Position numbers and translations under genes: made by a program
Shown: one piece after another, positions 8,383 through 15,956 of the stretch
Numbering within the stretch: the stretch's first letter is position 1
Layout: every line of letters starts with the position of its first letter
Notes under the pieces: generated by a model
What the model was told of the DNA's origin: nothing
The model's database searches: none
The model's input: the letters and a program-made list of their open reading frames with translations, nothing else
From: JAWLBW01 sp041687475
Lineage (GTDB): Bacteria; J088; JAWLBW01
Length of the DNA: 29,082 nt
Direction: 5' to 3'
NCBI GenBank assembly: GCA_041687475.1
Contig: JAWLBW010000016.1
Coordinates: 1 to 29,082, forward strand

Positions 8383-9612
8383 ATGCAGCACGAGTTAAAG
8401 GCCCCCAGCCCGGGCGAATCCATTACCGAGGTAACCATCGGCCAGTGGCTGAAGAAAGACGGCGAACAGGTTGCCATGGGTGAACCCGTACTTGAAATCG
8501 AGTCGGAGAAGGCCACCCTTGAAATCGTCGCCGAACAGGCCGGCGCCCTGAAGATTCTCAAGCAGGAAGGCGAAACCGTCGCCGTGGGCGAGGTACTCGG
8601 CTACGTCGACGACGCCGCCGCAGGCGCCGCTCCGTCGGCGCCCAAGGCCGAAGCGCCCGCCCCTGAAGCCGCCCCCGCGCCGGTCGCTGCCGCAGCATCG
8701 GCCGGTGAAGTCGACGAATCGCTGAGCCCGGCCGTGCGCAAGCTTGTGGCCGAAAAGGGTGTCGACGTGTCGCAGGTGCAGGGCACCGGGCGCGACGGTC
8801 GCATCACGAAGGGCGATGTGCTGGCCTATCTCGAAAAGGGTGCCCAGGCGCCCGCCGCCCCGGCCCCCGCACAGCCCGCTGCCGCGGCGCAGGCCCGCCC
8901 CGCCCGCGAAGGCGAACGGCGCGAACGTCTGACGCTCATGCGGCGCAAGATTGCCGAGCGCCTGGTCGAAGCGCAGCAGACGGCCGCCATTCTCACGACC
9001 TTCAACGAGGTCGACCTGACGGCGGTCATGGCCCTGCGCAAGCAGCACAAGGAATCGTTCAAGCAGAAGCACGGCGTGGGCCTCGGGTTCATGTCGTTCT
9101 TCACCAAGGCCTGCACCGAGGCCCTGCGCAAGTACCCGATCGTCAACGCCTTCATCGACCTCGAAAACCGCGAGGTCGTGTACCACGACTATCAAGACGT
9201 GGGCATTGCCGTCGGTTCCGACAAGGGCCTGGTCGTGCCGGTCGTGCGCAACGCCGGCGATCTGACGCTGGCCGGAATCGAGCAGGAAATCGCCCGTCTG
9301 GCCGGTAAGGCCCGCGACGGCAAGCTTACCGTGCAGGAAATGAGCGGCGGTACCTTTACCATCAGCAACGGCGGCGTGTACGGTTCGCTGTTGTCGACGC
9401 CCATTCTCACGCCGCCGCAGAGTGCTATTCTAGGCATGCACAAGATTCAGGAACGCCCCATGGTCGTCGACGGGCAGATTGCCGTTCGCCCCATGATGTA
9501 CCTGGCGCTTTCATACGACCACCGGTTGCTCGACGGCAAGGACGCCGTGCTGTTCCTGGTGGCCATCAAGGAGTTTCTCGAGAACCCCGAAAGTATGGGC
9601 GTGACCTTCTGA
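8383..9612 (+). CDS. sucB: Dihydrolipoyllysine-residue succinyltransferase (E2 of 2-oxoglutarate dehydrogenase)
   Basis: The core of the 2-oxoglutarate dehydrogenase complex, which transfers the succinyl group from the lipoyl arm to CoA. It has 409 residues in the normal order. A single lipoyl domain (2-77) has the modified Lys43 in ESEKATLE. An Ala/Pro hinge follows, then the peripheral subunit-binding domain (about 114-150, SPAVRKLVAEKGVD...GRITKGDVLAYL), a second Ala/Pro hinge and the catalytic domain (about 180-409). The active site HRLLDG supplies His380 and Asp384. The start is ATG 8383 with GAGG overlapping the sucA stop, so it is probably coupled to sucA. Adjacency to sucA supports the succinyl over the acetyl or branched-chain assignment. 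Confidence 0.97.
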   Translation: MQHELKAPSPGESITEVTIGQWLKKDGEQVAMGEPVLEIESEKATLEIVAEQAGALKILKQEGETVAVGEVLGYVDDAAAGAAPSAPKAEAPAPEAAPAPVAAAASAGEVDESLSPAVRKLVAEKGVDVSQVQGTGRDGRITKGDVLAYLEKGAQAPAAPAPAQPAAAAQARPAREGERRERLTLMRRKIAERLVEAQQTAAILTTFNEVDLTAVMALRKQHKESFKQKHGVGLGFMSFFTKACTEALRKYPIVNAFIDLENREVVYHDYQDVGIAVGSDKGLVVPVVRNAGDLTLAGIEQEIARLAGKARDGKLTVQEMSGGTFTISNGGVYGSLLSTPILTPPQSAILGMHKIQERPMVVDGQIAVRPMMYLALSYDHRLLDGKDAVLFLVAIKEFLENPESMGVTF

Positions 9613-9623
9613 AGAATTACCGG

Positions 9624-9645
9624 ACGGGGCGCAGTGTCGCCCCGT
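9624..9645 (+). terminator. Hairpin in the sucB-lpd gap (first of two)
   Basis: ACGGGGCG (9624-9631) pairs perfectly with CGCCCCGT (9638-9645) around a six-base loop, and TTCTACTTT follows. It lies 12 bases after the sucB stop and could attenuate or protect the sucAB message. Confidence 0.45.
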
Positions 9646-9655
9646 TTCTACTTTG

Positions 9656-9689
9656 GGGCCGATGACGCGGGTGCGTCGGCGGCCCTTTT
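9656..9689 (+). terminator. Intrinsic terminator in the sucB-lpd gap (second hairpin)
   Basis: GGGCCG (9656-9661) pairs with CGGCCC (9680-9685) and GACGC (9664-9668) with GCGTC (9673-9677), with a 2x2 internal loop and a GGGT apex. TTTT follows at 9686-9689. This is a good Rho-independent terminator shape and suggests that lpd is at least partly transcribed on its own. Confidence 0.6.
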
Positions 9690-9773
9690 CGCAGGGAAGT
9701 TCGAACACCCGGTCGGCGCGGCAGCCGGAACCGGAAACCAGGCAATCGTACAAAGACAAGAGCTGAAAGAATC

Positions 9774-11177
9774 ATGTCTGCAGATCGTTTTGATGTTGTA
9801 ATCGTGGGCGGCGGACCGGGCGGCTATATCGGCGCCATTCGTGCGGCCCAGCTGGGTTTCAAGACCGCATGTATCGAAAAGAGCGACACGCTCGGCGGCA
9901 CGTGCGTCAACGTCGGGTGCATTCCCTCGAAAGCCCTTCTGTATTCGACCGAGCTCTTCGCGATGGCCGAACACAAGTTCTCGAAACACGGCATCAAGCT
10001 GAGCGGCGTCGAGCTTGACCTGCCCACCATGATGAAGCGCAAGGAATCGGTGGTGCGTCAGAACACCAACGGCGTCAGCTTCCTCTTCAAGAAGAACAAG
10101 ATTGAGTGGATCAAGGGCGAAGCCTCGTTCTCGGGCCCCAAGGAACTGAAGGTCAAGGGCGCCGACGGCGAGCGCACGGTCACGGCCGACCACATCGTCA
10201 TCGCCACGGGCAGCGAGCCGGTGCAGCTTCCGCCTCTGCCCTTCGACGGCAAGCACGTCATCAGCTCGACCGAAGCCCTCGCCCTCGAGAAGGTGCCCGA
10301 GCACCTGGTGGTCGTCGGCGGCGGCGTCATCGGCCTCGAACTGGGTTCGGTGTGGAAGCGCCTGGGCGCCAAGGTCACCGTCATCGAGTTCATGCCCGAC
10401 ATTCTCGCCACCATGGACAAGGACGTCGGCAAGGAAATGAAGAAAATCCTGTCCAAGCAGGGCTTCGACTTCAAGCTTGGCGCCAAGGTCACCGGTTCGA
10501 AGGTCAAGGGCAAGAAGGTTACCGTCGAGTTCGAAGACAAGGACGGCAACAAGGACAGCGTCGAATGCGATGTCGTGCTCGCCGCCGTCGGACGCCGTCC
10601 CTACACCGCCGGGCTCGGCCTCGATAAGGTCGGCGTCGAAACCGACAAGGCCGGCCGCATCAAGATCGACAACCGCTTCCGCACCAATGTCGAAGGCGTG
10701 TACGCCATCGGCGACGTGGTCGAAGGCCCCATGCTGGCCCACAAGGCCGAAGAAGAAGGCGTCGTGCTGGCCGAGCTGCTGGCCGGTCAGGCCGGACACG
10801 TCAACCACGAGACCATTCCCGGCATCGTCTACACCTGGCCCGAAGTCGGCGCTGTGGGCATCAGCGAACAGCAGGCCAAGGAACGCGGCCTGAACGTGAA
10901 AATCGGCAAGGTGCCCTTCATGGCCAATGGCCGTGCCCGCGCCAGCGACGACGTCGACGGTTTCGTCAAGGTTATTGCCGACGCCAAGACCGACCGCGTG
11001 CTCGGCGTGCACATCGTGGGCCCGCAGGCTTCGGAACTCATTTCCGAGTGCGTAACGGTCATGGAATTTGCCGGCAGTTCCGAAGATATCGGCCGCATCG
11101 TACACGGCCACCCGACCCTCAGCGAAACGGTCAAAGAAGCCGCCCTGGCCGTTGACAAGCGTACGCTGAATTTCTAA
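9774..11177 (+). CDS. lpd: Dihydrolipoyl dehydrogenase (E3)
   Basis: An FAD-containing enzyme that reoxidises dihydrolipoamide with NAD+ for 2-oxoglutarate dehydrogenase and related complexes. It has 467 residues, the standard length. The N-terminal FAD-binding motif is VVIVGGGPGGYIGAIRAAQLG. The redox disulfide is Cys44/Cys49 in GGTCVNVGCIPSK. A second dinucleotide motif (VVGGGVIGLELGSVWKRLGA) binds NAD. The FAD loop VYAIGDVVEGPMLAHKAEEEG is present. The C-terminal interface carries the catalytic pair His446 and Glu451 in HGHPTLSE; the residue two before the catalytic His is itself His where many family members have another residue. ATG 9774 has only a weak ribosome site (GAAAGA). The 161-base gap to sucB holds two hairpins. 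Confidence 0.97.
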   Translation: MSADRFDVVIVGGGPGGYIGAIRAAQLGFKTACIEKSDTLGGTCVNVGCIPSKALLYSTELFAMAEHKFSKHGIKLSGVELDLPTMMKRKESVVRQNTNGVSFLFKKNKIEWIKGEASFSGPKELKVKGADGERTVTADHIVIATGSEPVQLPPLPFDGKHVISSTEALALEKVPEHLVVVGGGVIGLELGSVWKRLGAKVTVIEFMPDILATMDKDVGKEMKKILSKQGFDFKLGAKVTGSKVKGKKVTVEFEDKDGNKDSVECDVVLAAVGRRPYTAGLGLDKVGVETDKAGRIKIDNRFRTNVEGVYAIGDVVEGPMLAHKAEEEGVVLAELLAGQAGHVNHETIPGIVYTWPEVGAVGISEQQAKERGLNVKIGKVPFMANGRARASDDVDGFVKVIADAKTDRVLGVHIVGPQASELISECVTVMEFAGSSEDIGRIVHGHPTLSETVKEAALAVDKRTLNF

Positions 11178-11186
11178 GATACAACA

Positions 11187-11223
11187 CGCCGGCCCTGCGC
11201 CAGCGGGGCCGGCGATCCTTTTT
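11187..11223 (+). terminator. Intrinsic terminator after lpd
   Basis: CGCCGGCCC (11187-11195) pairs perfectly with GGGCCGGCG (11206-11214) around a ten-base loop, followed by ATCCTTTTT. It lies ten bases after the lpd stop and 18 bases before the Acs ATG. Confidence 0.8.
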
Positions 11224-11240
11224 CAACGGGAGTGGTCTGT

Positions 11241-13985
11241 ATGGCGCGTAAGTCGACGAAGGCAGGTTCGAAACCCACGGTAAGCAAAGTCGCGAAGAAG
11301 GTACTTTCAACATTGCAGTCACTGGCCGGGCAAGCCAGAGCGCTGCGCAAAGGCGGAAAGGAATCGAACGCGACACCCTCACCCACACCTGTCGGCGTTG
11401 CGCCCGTTGCAGAAACTCCGAAGCCTCAGCCGACCGCCGCCAGGCCGGCCGACACGCCTGAAAAGCCGGCAGCGAAAAAGGACAAGAAGGCCGCCTCGAA
11501 GGCCAGGTCGACCGCCGGAAAGGCAAAAGCCGCCGGCGCCAAGGCTGCTGAAAAGACCCGCGCCGCTGCAAGAAAAGCGACAACAAAGGTCAAGGCGACC
11601 GCAACGAAGAAAGCCGCTTCGGCCAAGTCCAAGCCGGCTTCGGGCACGGCCGGAACCAAACCCAAGGGGAAGACTGCGGCTGCAGCCGAACCCGCGAAAA
11701 AGCCTGCCGCGAAGGCTTCGCCCAAGGCGACGCCGCAGGCCAAAGCCAAGACCCCGGCTCGAAAATCGGTCGCCAAGGCCGCCCCGACCGCGAAGGCTTC
11801 CAAGAAAGCTGCTTCCGAGAAAGCTTCCCCCGGAAAAGCCGCTGCCGCCAAGCCTGCGGCGAAGAGGGCGTCTGCCGGAAAGGGTGAGCCAACCGCGAAG
11901 GCGAAAAGTTCCAAGGGTGACGCCTCCAAACCTTCGGCCAAGGCCCCGGCCAAACCGGCCAAGGCAGCGAAAGCCGTTTCTGCGAAGAAGGGCTCACCCA
12001 AGGCCGCCGCAAAGGCCGATTCGCAGCACATTGACTCGATTCTCGAAGAAAAGCGCCTCTTCAACCCGCCGGCCACCTTCAGCAAGCAGGCGCGCATCGG
12101 GAGCATGAAGGAATACGAAAAGCTGGTCGCCAAAGCCCGCAAGCACCCCGACGCATTCTGGGGAGAGCTGGCCGAGAACATCGACTGGTTCAGCAAGTGG
12201 GACACCGTTCTCGAGTGGAAGGCCCCTCACGCCAAGTGGTTCGTGGGCGGCAAGCTCAACGTCTCGTTCAACTGCATCGATCGCCACCTGCCGAACAAGG
12301 CAGACAAGCCGGCCATCATCTGGGAAGGCGAACCCGGCGAAAAGCGCACCATTACCTACCGCGAGCTGCACGACGAAGTCGCCCGTCTCGCCAACGGCCT
12401 CAAGAAGCTGGGCGTGCGTAAGGGCGATCGCGTCGCCATCTATATGCCCATGATTCCCGAAGCCGCGTTCGCCATGCTGGCCTGCGCGCGCCTCGGCGCC
12501 ATTCACTCGGTCGTCTTCGGCGGCTTCAGTGCCGATTCGCTGGCCGACCGCATCAACGACGCGCAGGCCAAGGTGGTCATCACGGCCGACGGCGGCTACC
12601 GCGGCGGCAAGATCGTGCACCTCAAGGACGCGGTCGACGAAGCCTCGAAGGAATGCGACAGTCTCGAAGCGGTGGTGGTGTTCAAGCGCACGGGCCACGA
12701 CATTCGCTGGCACGAACACGACGTCTGGGCCGGCGACCTGCTTGCCGACTGCGACACCTCGTGCCCGCCCGAAGAGGTCGACAGCGAAGATCCGCTCTTC
12801 ATCCTTTACACGTCGGGAACCACCGGCAAGCCCAAGGGCGTGGTGCATACCACCGGCGGCTATACGCTGTGGGCCTACCAGACCTGCCAGTGGGTGTTCG
12901 ACCTGAAGGACGAAGACGTATACTGGTGCACGGCCGACATCGGCTGGGTTACCGGCCACTCTTACGTCGTATACGGTCCGCTGGCCAACGGCGCGACCAC
13001 GCTCATGTACGAAGGCGCGCCCACGATTCCCAAGCCCGACCGCTTCTGGGACATCGTCGAGCGCTACAAGGTCAGCATTTTCTACACGGCCCCCACGGCC
13101 ATTCGCGCCTTCATCAAGGCCGGCGACGAATGGCCCGAAGGCCGCGACCTCTCGTCGCTGCGGCTGCTCGGCACCGTGGGCGAGCCCATCAACCCCGAAG
13201 CGTGGATGTGGTACCACCGCACCATCGGTAAGGAAAACTGCCCCATCGTCGATACCTGGTGGCAGACCGAAACGGGTGGAATCATGATCAGCCCCCTGCC
13301 GGGCGCTACCCCCACGCAACCCGGCACCGCTACCCTGCCGCTGCCCGGCATCGAAGCCGAGGTCGTCGACCATAAGGGGAGGCCGGTCAAGGAGCCGAAC
13401 AAGGGCGGCCTGCTGGTCGTACGGCGCCCCTGGCCGTCGATGATGCGCACCATCTGGGGCGACGACGAACGCTACCAGAAAACCTACTGGAGCCACATCG
13501 AAGGCGTGTACTTCGCCGGCGACGGCGCCCGCCGCGACGAAAACGGTTACTTCTGGGTGCTCGGCCGCGTCGACGACGTCATCAACGTCGCCGGCCACCG
13601 GCTGGGTACGGCCGAAATCGAGAGCGCGCTCGTAAGCCACCAGTCGGTGGCCGAAGCGGCGGTGGTCGGGCGCCCCGACGACCTGAAGGGCAACGCCATT
13701 TCGGCCTTCGTCATTCCGCGCGGTCGCACCGCCGCCGAAGCCAATGCCGACAAGGAGCTGGTGGCGGCGCTGCGCGAGCATGTCGGCAAGGAAATCGGCG
13801 CCATCGCGAAACCCGACGACATTCGCTTCACCGATGCATTGCCGAAAACGCGCAGCGGTAAGATCATGCGCCGCCTGTTGCGCGATCTGGCGGCCGGCAA
13901 GAAAATCGGCGACACCACAACACTCGAAGACTCACGGGTGCTCGAGCTGCTGCGGGAGCAAGAAGAGGCGGAAGCCTCTTCTTGA
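11241..13985 (+). CDS. acs: Acetyl-CoA synthetase with Lys/Ala/Pro-rich N-terminal tail
   Basis: AMP-forming acetyl-CoA synthetase, which activates acetate with ATP and CoA. The catalytic part (about 263-914, some 650 residues) is full length. It begins IDSILEEKRLFNPPA and contains the AMP loop TSGTTGKPKG (524-533), WWQTETGG (673-680) and the hinge region GRVDDVINVAGHRLGTAEIES. Near the end is PKTRSGKIMRR, whose Lys874 is the site that acetylation silences in this family. In front of it lie about 262 residues made almost entirely of Ala, Lys, Pro, Ser and Thr (AAKK, PAKP and KAAS-type repeats), resembling histone H1 or AlgP tails. No in-frame ATG occurs between 11241 and a Met already inside the Acs domain, and GGGAG lies eight bases before ATG 11241. 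The tail therefore appears to be translated. A terminator separates it from lpd. Confidence 0.95.
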   Translation: MARKSTKAGSKPTVSKVAKKVLSTLQSLAGQARALRKGGKESNATPSPTPVGVAPVAETPKPQPTAARPADTPEKPAAKKDKKAASKARSTAGKAKAAGAKAAEKTRAAARKATTKVKATATKKAASAKSKPASGTAGTKPKGKTAAAAEPAKKPAAKASPKATPQAKAKTPARKSVAKAAPTAKASKKAASEKASPGKAAAAKPAAKRASAGKGEPTAKAKSSKGDASKPSAKAPAKPAKAAKAVSAKKGSPKAAAKADSQHIDSILEEKRLFNPPATFSKQARIGSMKEYEKLVAKARKHPDAFWGELAENIDWFSKWDTVLEWKAPHAKWFVGGKLNVSFNCIDRHLPNKADKPAIIWEGEPGEKRTITYRELHDEVARLANGLKKLGVRKGDRVAIYMPMIPEAAFAMLACARLGAIHSVVFGGFSADSLADRINDAQAKVVITADGGYRGGKIVHLKDAVDEASKECDSLEAVVVFKRTGHDIRWHEHDVWAGDLLADCDTSCPPEEVDSEDPLFILYTSGTTGKPKGVVHTTGGYTLWAYQTCQWVFDLKDEDVYWCTADIGWVTGHSYVVYGPLANGATTLMYEGAPTIPKPDRFWDIVERYKVSIFYTAPTAIRAFIKAGDEWPEGRDLSSLRLLGTVGEPINPEAWMWYHRTIGKENCPIVDTWWQTETGGIMISPLPGATPTQPGTATLPLPGIEAEVVDHKGRPVKEPNKGGLLVVRRPWPSMMRTIWGDDERYQKTYWSHIEGVYFAGDGARRDENGYFWVLGRVDDVINVAGHRLGTAEIESALVSHQSVAEAAVVGRPDDLKGNAISAFVIPRGRTAAEANADKELVAALREHVGKEIGAIAKPDDIRFTDALPKTRSGKIMRRLLRDLAAGKKIGDTTTLEDSRVLELLREQEEAEASS

Positions 13986-14024
13986 TCGCAGATCGCAGAT
14001 CCCAGATCCCAGAGACGATCCCAG
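13984..14024 (+). repeat. GATCSCA heptanucleotide array, left arm of locus A
   Basis: Starting inside the acs stop codon, the units GATCGCA, GATCGCA, GATCCCA, GATCCCA run without a gap (13984-14011). Another GATCCCA follows at 14018-14024 after a short GAGAC spacer. The mirrored right arm is at 14171-14200. Confidence 0.85.
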
Positions 14025-14049
14025 AGACGGTTATCCGCATAGCCGTCTC
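14024..14049. repeat. Hairpin between the arms of locus A
   Basis: GAGACGG (about 14024-14030) pairs with CCGTCTC (14043-14049), and the stem extends through TTAT/ATAG around a CCGC loop. It could form in the RNA after acs and act as a terminator, though no T-run follows. Confidence 0.45.
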
Positions 14050-14170
14050 GAGCCCGTGGCTCGGGGATCTCCGGATCTGGTGGCACGGAATCCGTTTCAG
14101 CAGATTTTTTATAACAGCCGGATGGCAGACCACAATGGAGAGAGAAGGGTTACAAGGATAACCGCTCCCC

Positions 14171-14200
14171 TCTGCGATCTGCGATCTGGGATCTGGGATC
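14171..14200 (-). repeat. GATCSCA heptanucleotide array, right arm of locus A
   Basis: Read on the minus strand the units are GATCCCA, GATCCCA, GATCGCA, GATCGCA. It faces the left arm about 145 bases away and ends seven bases before the ATG of the next gene. Confidence 0.85.
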
Positions 14201-14206
14201 TTTCTT

Positions 14207-14848
14207 ATGTCAGTTGTCGTTGAAACATTTCCCGTCGGCCCCTTTCAGTGCAATTGCACCATTCTTGGCGATCCGGTCACCGGTGAAGCCATTGTCGTCG
14301 ATCCGGGCGATCAGCTCGAGTTCATTCAGCAGCGGCTGGCCCACCACAAGCTCGACAAGGTCAAGGCCATCGTGCACACCCACGCCCACCTCGACCACAT
14401 CGGCGCCACCGCCGATCTGCGCGCGCAGACCGGGGCCCCGGTGCGTCTCCATCATGGCGACAAGTTTCTCTGGGACAATGTCGAAATGCAGGCCATGATG
14501 CTGCGGCTGAAGAAGCCGAACAGCTGTGAGATCGACGGCTCGCTCGAAGACGGCGACGTGCTCGGCTTCTCGGCCGGCGAAGGCGAAGTCATTTACACGC
14601 CGGGACACACGCCCGGCAGCGTATGCTTCCATTTTCCCCTGTTCGACAAGCTGCTCATCAGCGGCGACACCCTGTTCCAGGGCTCGATCGGCCGCACCGA
14701 CCTGCCCGGCGGCGACTACCACCAGATCATTCGCTCCATTCACTCGCGCCTGCTGACCCTCGACGACGACACCCGCGTCATACCGGGCCACGGCCCGATC
14801 ACCACGATCGGAAGCGAGAAGCGGATCAATCCGTTTCTGCAGGGGTAG
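14207..14848 (+). CDS. Metallo-beta-lactamase-fold hydrolase, glyoxalase II-like (YcbL type)
   Basis: A 213-residue cytosolic Zn hydrolase. The metal-binding motif THAHLDH supplies His59, His61, Asp63 and His64. GHTPGS gives His134, SGDTLFQGSIGRTDLPGGD gives the bridging Asp154, and PGHGP gives His195. The short length without the long C-terminal substrate domain of true glyoxalase II, and the GRTDLPGGD signature, fit the YcbL/small hydroxyacylglutathione hydrolase-like group. The natural thioester substrate is unknown. ATG 14207 has no clear ribosome site: the sequence before it is the right arm of a GATCSCA array followed by TTTCTT. A TATAAC at 14110-14115 could be a -10 inside the repeat locus. 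Confidence 0.92.
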   Translation: MSVVVETFPVGPFQCNCTILGDPVTGEAIVVDPGDQLEFIQQRLAHHKLDKVKAIVHTHAHLDHIGATADLRAQTGAPVRLHHGDKFLWDNVEMQAMMLRLKKPNSCEIDGSLEDGDVLGFSAGEGEVIYTPGHTPGSVCFHFPLFDKLLISGDTLFQGSIGRTDLPGGDYHQIIRSIHSRLLTLDDDTRVIPGHGPITTIGSEKRINPFLQG

Positions 14849-14849
14849 C

Positions 14850-14958
14850 GCGTGCTGCACGGTTGCACGGGGTGATACGTAATACGTGAGACGTGACGGT
14901 TGCACGGTTGCACGGTAGTGACCTGTGGCCTGTGGCCGGTGGAGCCTGTCCCGAGTTC
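14850..14958 (+). repeat. Composite short-repeat element, copy 1
   Basis: The stretch begins with CGTGCTGCACGG and contains period-7 units ATACGTA, ATACGTG, AGACGTG (14875-14895). Two octamers GGTTGCAC (14898-14913) follow, then heptamers CCTGTGG, CCTGTGG, CCGGTGG (14922-14942). Bases 14932-14958 are identical (27 of 27) to the reverse complement of 23278-23304. No coding potential is convincing here. Confidence 0.8.
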
Positions 14959-15136
14959 GACGAGGGATGCTGCACGGCGAGGCGTACGCACCCTTGCCTG
15001 CGGTGCGCTCCCCACGGCAGATGGGGAGCCCGATGCAAGGCATAACGGAGAGGGGCTTCGTGCTGCACGGGCGCGAAGCGAAGCAGCCGGACGGCTGCGA
15101 TCCACCCGTGCGCCAATTTCAGCCGGCGCAGCAATC
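14959..15136. other. Gene-free stretch between MBL-fold hydrolase and chalcone isomerase-like gene
   Basis: I see no gene here. A short piece (GGGCGCGAAGCG near 15069) recurs, reverse-complemented, near 23105, so parts of this region belong to the dispersed repeat family. The small frames present are set by repeat composition. Confidence 0.5.
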
Positions 15137-15243
15137 TTCCTTTTTCAATTTTCCTTCTTCCTTTTCATTCTTCCTTTTCCGCGTTCCGAGTTCCACGTTC
15201 CGCGTTTCCATGGTTTCGCGTTTCATTTTGTTTCACATTTCGC
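15137..15243 (+). repeat. Pyrimidine-rich heptanucleotide arrays
   Basis: An almost continuous period-7 stretch. It starts with TTCCTTT, TTCAATT, TTCCTTC, TTCCTTT (15137-15164), then TTCATTC, TTCCTTT. Next come TTCCGCG, TTCCGAG, TTCCACG, TTCCGCG (15177-15204), and then GTTTCGC, GTTTCAT, a 3-base break, GTTTCAC, ATTTCGC (15213-15243). The motif drifts along the array while the period is kept. Confidence 0.8.
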
Positions 15244-15244
15244 C

Positions 15245-15273
15245 TTGCCATTCCCCCCATAAACCGATATATG
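15245..15273 (+). promoter_or_regulatory. Candidate promoter for the chalcone isomerase-like gene
   Basis: TTGCCA (15245-15250) and TATATG (15268-15273) are spaced by 17 bases, about 50 bases before the ATG at 15326. Confidence 0.4.
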
Positions 15274-15325
15274 TGGGATAGGGCCGGTAGGCCGCGATTT
15301 GAACCCTTTACCCTTTCGGAATGCT

Positions 15326-15901
15326 ATGAAAGCTCTTACGCTCTCCATCGCCGCCGCGCTGCTGCTGGTCGCGCCCGCCGCGCAGGCCGCTGAATGCGTC
15401 GGTGTGTCCTTCCCCGATAAGAAGACGGTCGAAGGAAACGAACTGGTGCTCAACGGCCTGGGCCTGCGTGAAGCCACCGCCTTCAAAGTCGACGTGTACG
15501 TGGGCGCACTGTACGTGCCCCAAAAAACCAAGGATGCGTCGGCCATCGTAAACAGCGACGACGTGCGCCAGATCGACATGCACTTCGTACGAAATGTGAG
15601 CAAGAAGGACATGGCCGAAGCCTGGGCCGAAGGCTATGAAAACAACGTGCCCGGCGCCAACAAGACCTTCGCCGCCGAAATCAAGAAGATTCAGGGCTTG
15701 GCCCAGGATCTGAAGAAGGGCGATACCATGACCTTCACCTCGCTGCCCGACAACAAGGGCCTGCGGGTCGAAATCAAGGGCGAGGAAAAGGGCGTCATCG
15801 AAAACCCCGCCTTCGCCGACGCCACCTTCGCTCTGTACCTGGGCAAGCAGCCCCCGAACCAGGGCCTCAAGGACGGCCTGCTGGGCGGCGAGTGCGACTG
15901 A
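15326..15901 (+). CDS. Secreted chalcone isomerase-like protein
   Basis: A 191-residue protein with a clear signal peptide (MKALTLSIAAALLLVAPAAQA, cleavage after about residue 21). The mature part matches the chalcone isomerase-like fold common in proteobacteria: the strand/helix pattern GLGLREATAFKVDVYVGALYVP, then DDVRQIDMHFVRNVSKKDMAEAWAEGY, and the end LYLGKQPPNQGLKDGLLGG. Bacterial members are periplasmic and their role is not established; they need not be isomerases. Cys24 and the Cys two residues from the C-terminus could form a disulfide. ATG 15326 was preferred over an in-frame TTG at 15299 because it opens the signal peptide directly. A strong terminator follows. Confidence 0.88.
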   Translation: MKALTLSIAAALLLVAPAAQAAECVGVSFPDKKTVEGNELVLNGLGLREATAFKVDVYVGALYVPQKTKDASAIVNSDDVRQIDMHFVRNVSKKDMAEAWAEGYENNVPGANKTFAAEIKKIQGLAQDLKKGDTMTFTSLPDNKGLRVEIKGEEKGVIENPAFADATFALYLGKQPPNQGLKDGLLGGECD

Positions 15902-15923
15902 CACGCGCCACTTACCATACGCA

Positions 15924-15956
15924 GAAAAAGGGAACCGCATGGTTCCCTTTTTCTTT
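15924..15956. terminator. Strong intrinsic terminator after the chalcone isomerase-like gene
   Basis: GAAAAAGGGAACC (15924-15936) pairs perfectly with GGTTCCCTTTTTC (15941-15953) around GCAT. The T-run and A-run make it usable from both sides. Confidence 0.92.

Noticed and set aside
11241..12029. The basic tail as a separate AlgP/histone-like gene accidentally joined to acs
   Set aside because: The frame is continuous with no stop, and no in-frame start lies near the Acs domain boundary, so a single fused product is the simplest reading.
11994..13781. Long minus-strand frame opposite acs (and similar ones opposite lpd at 9648-11111, the helicase at 16979-18703 and dinB at 27420-28505)
   Set aside because: They mirror high-GC coding sequence, show no recognisable domains, and lack initiation signals.
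13984..14200. Possible CRISPR array from repeated GATC-containing units
   Set aside because: Units are seven bases with no spacers, and no cas genes are present.
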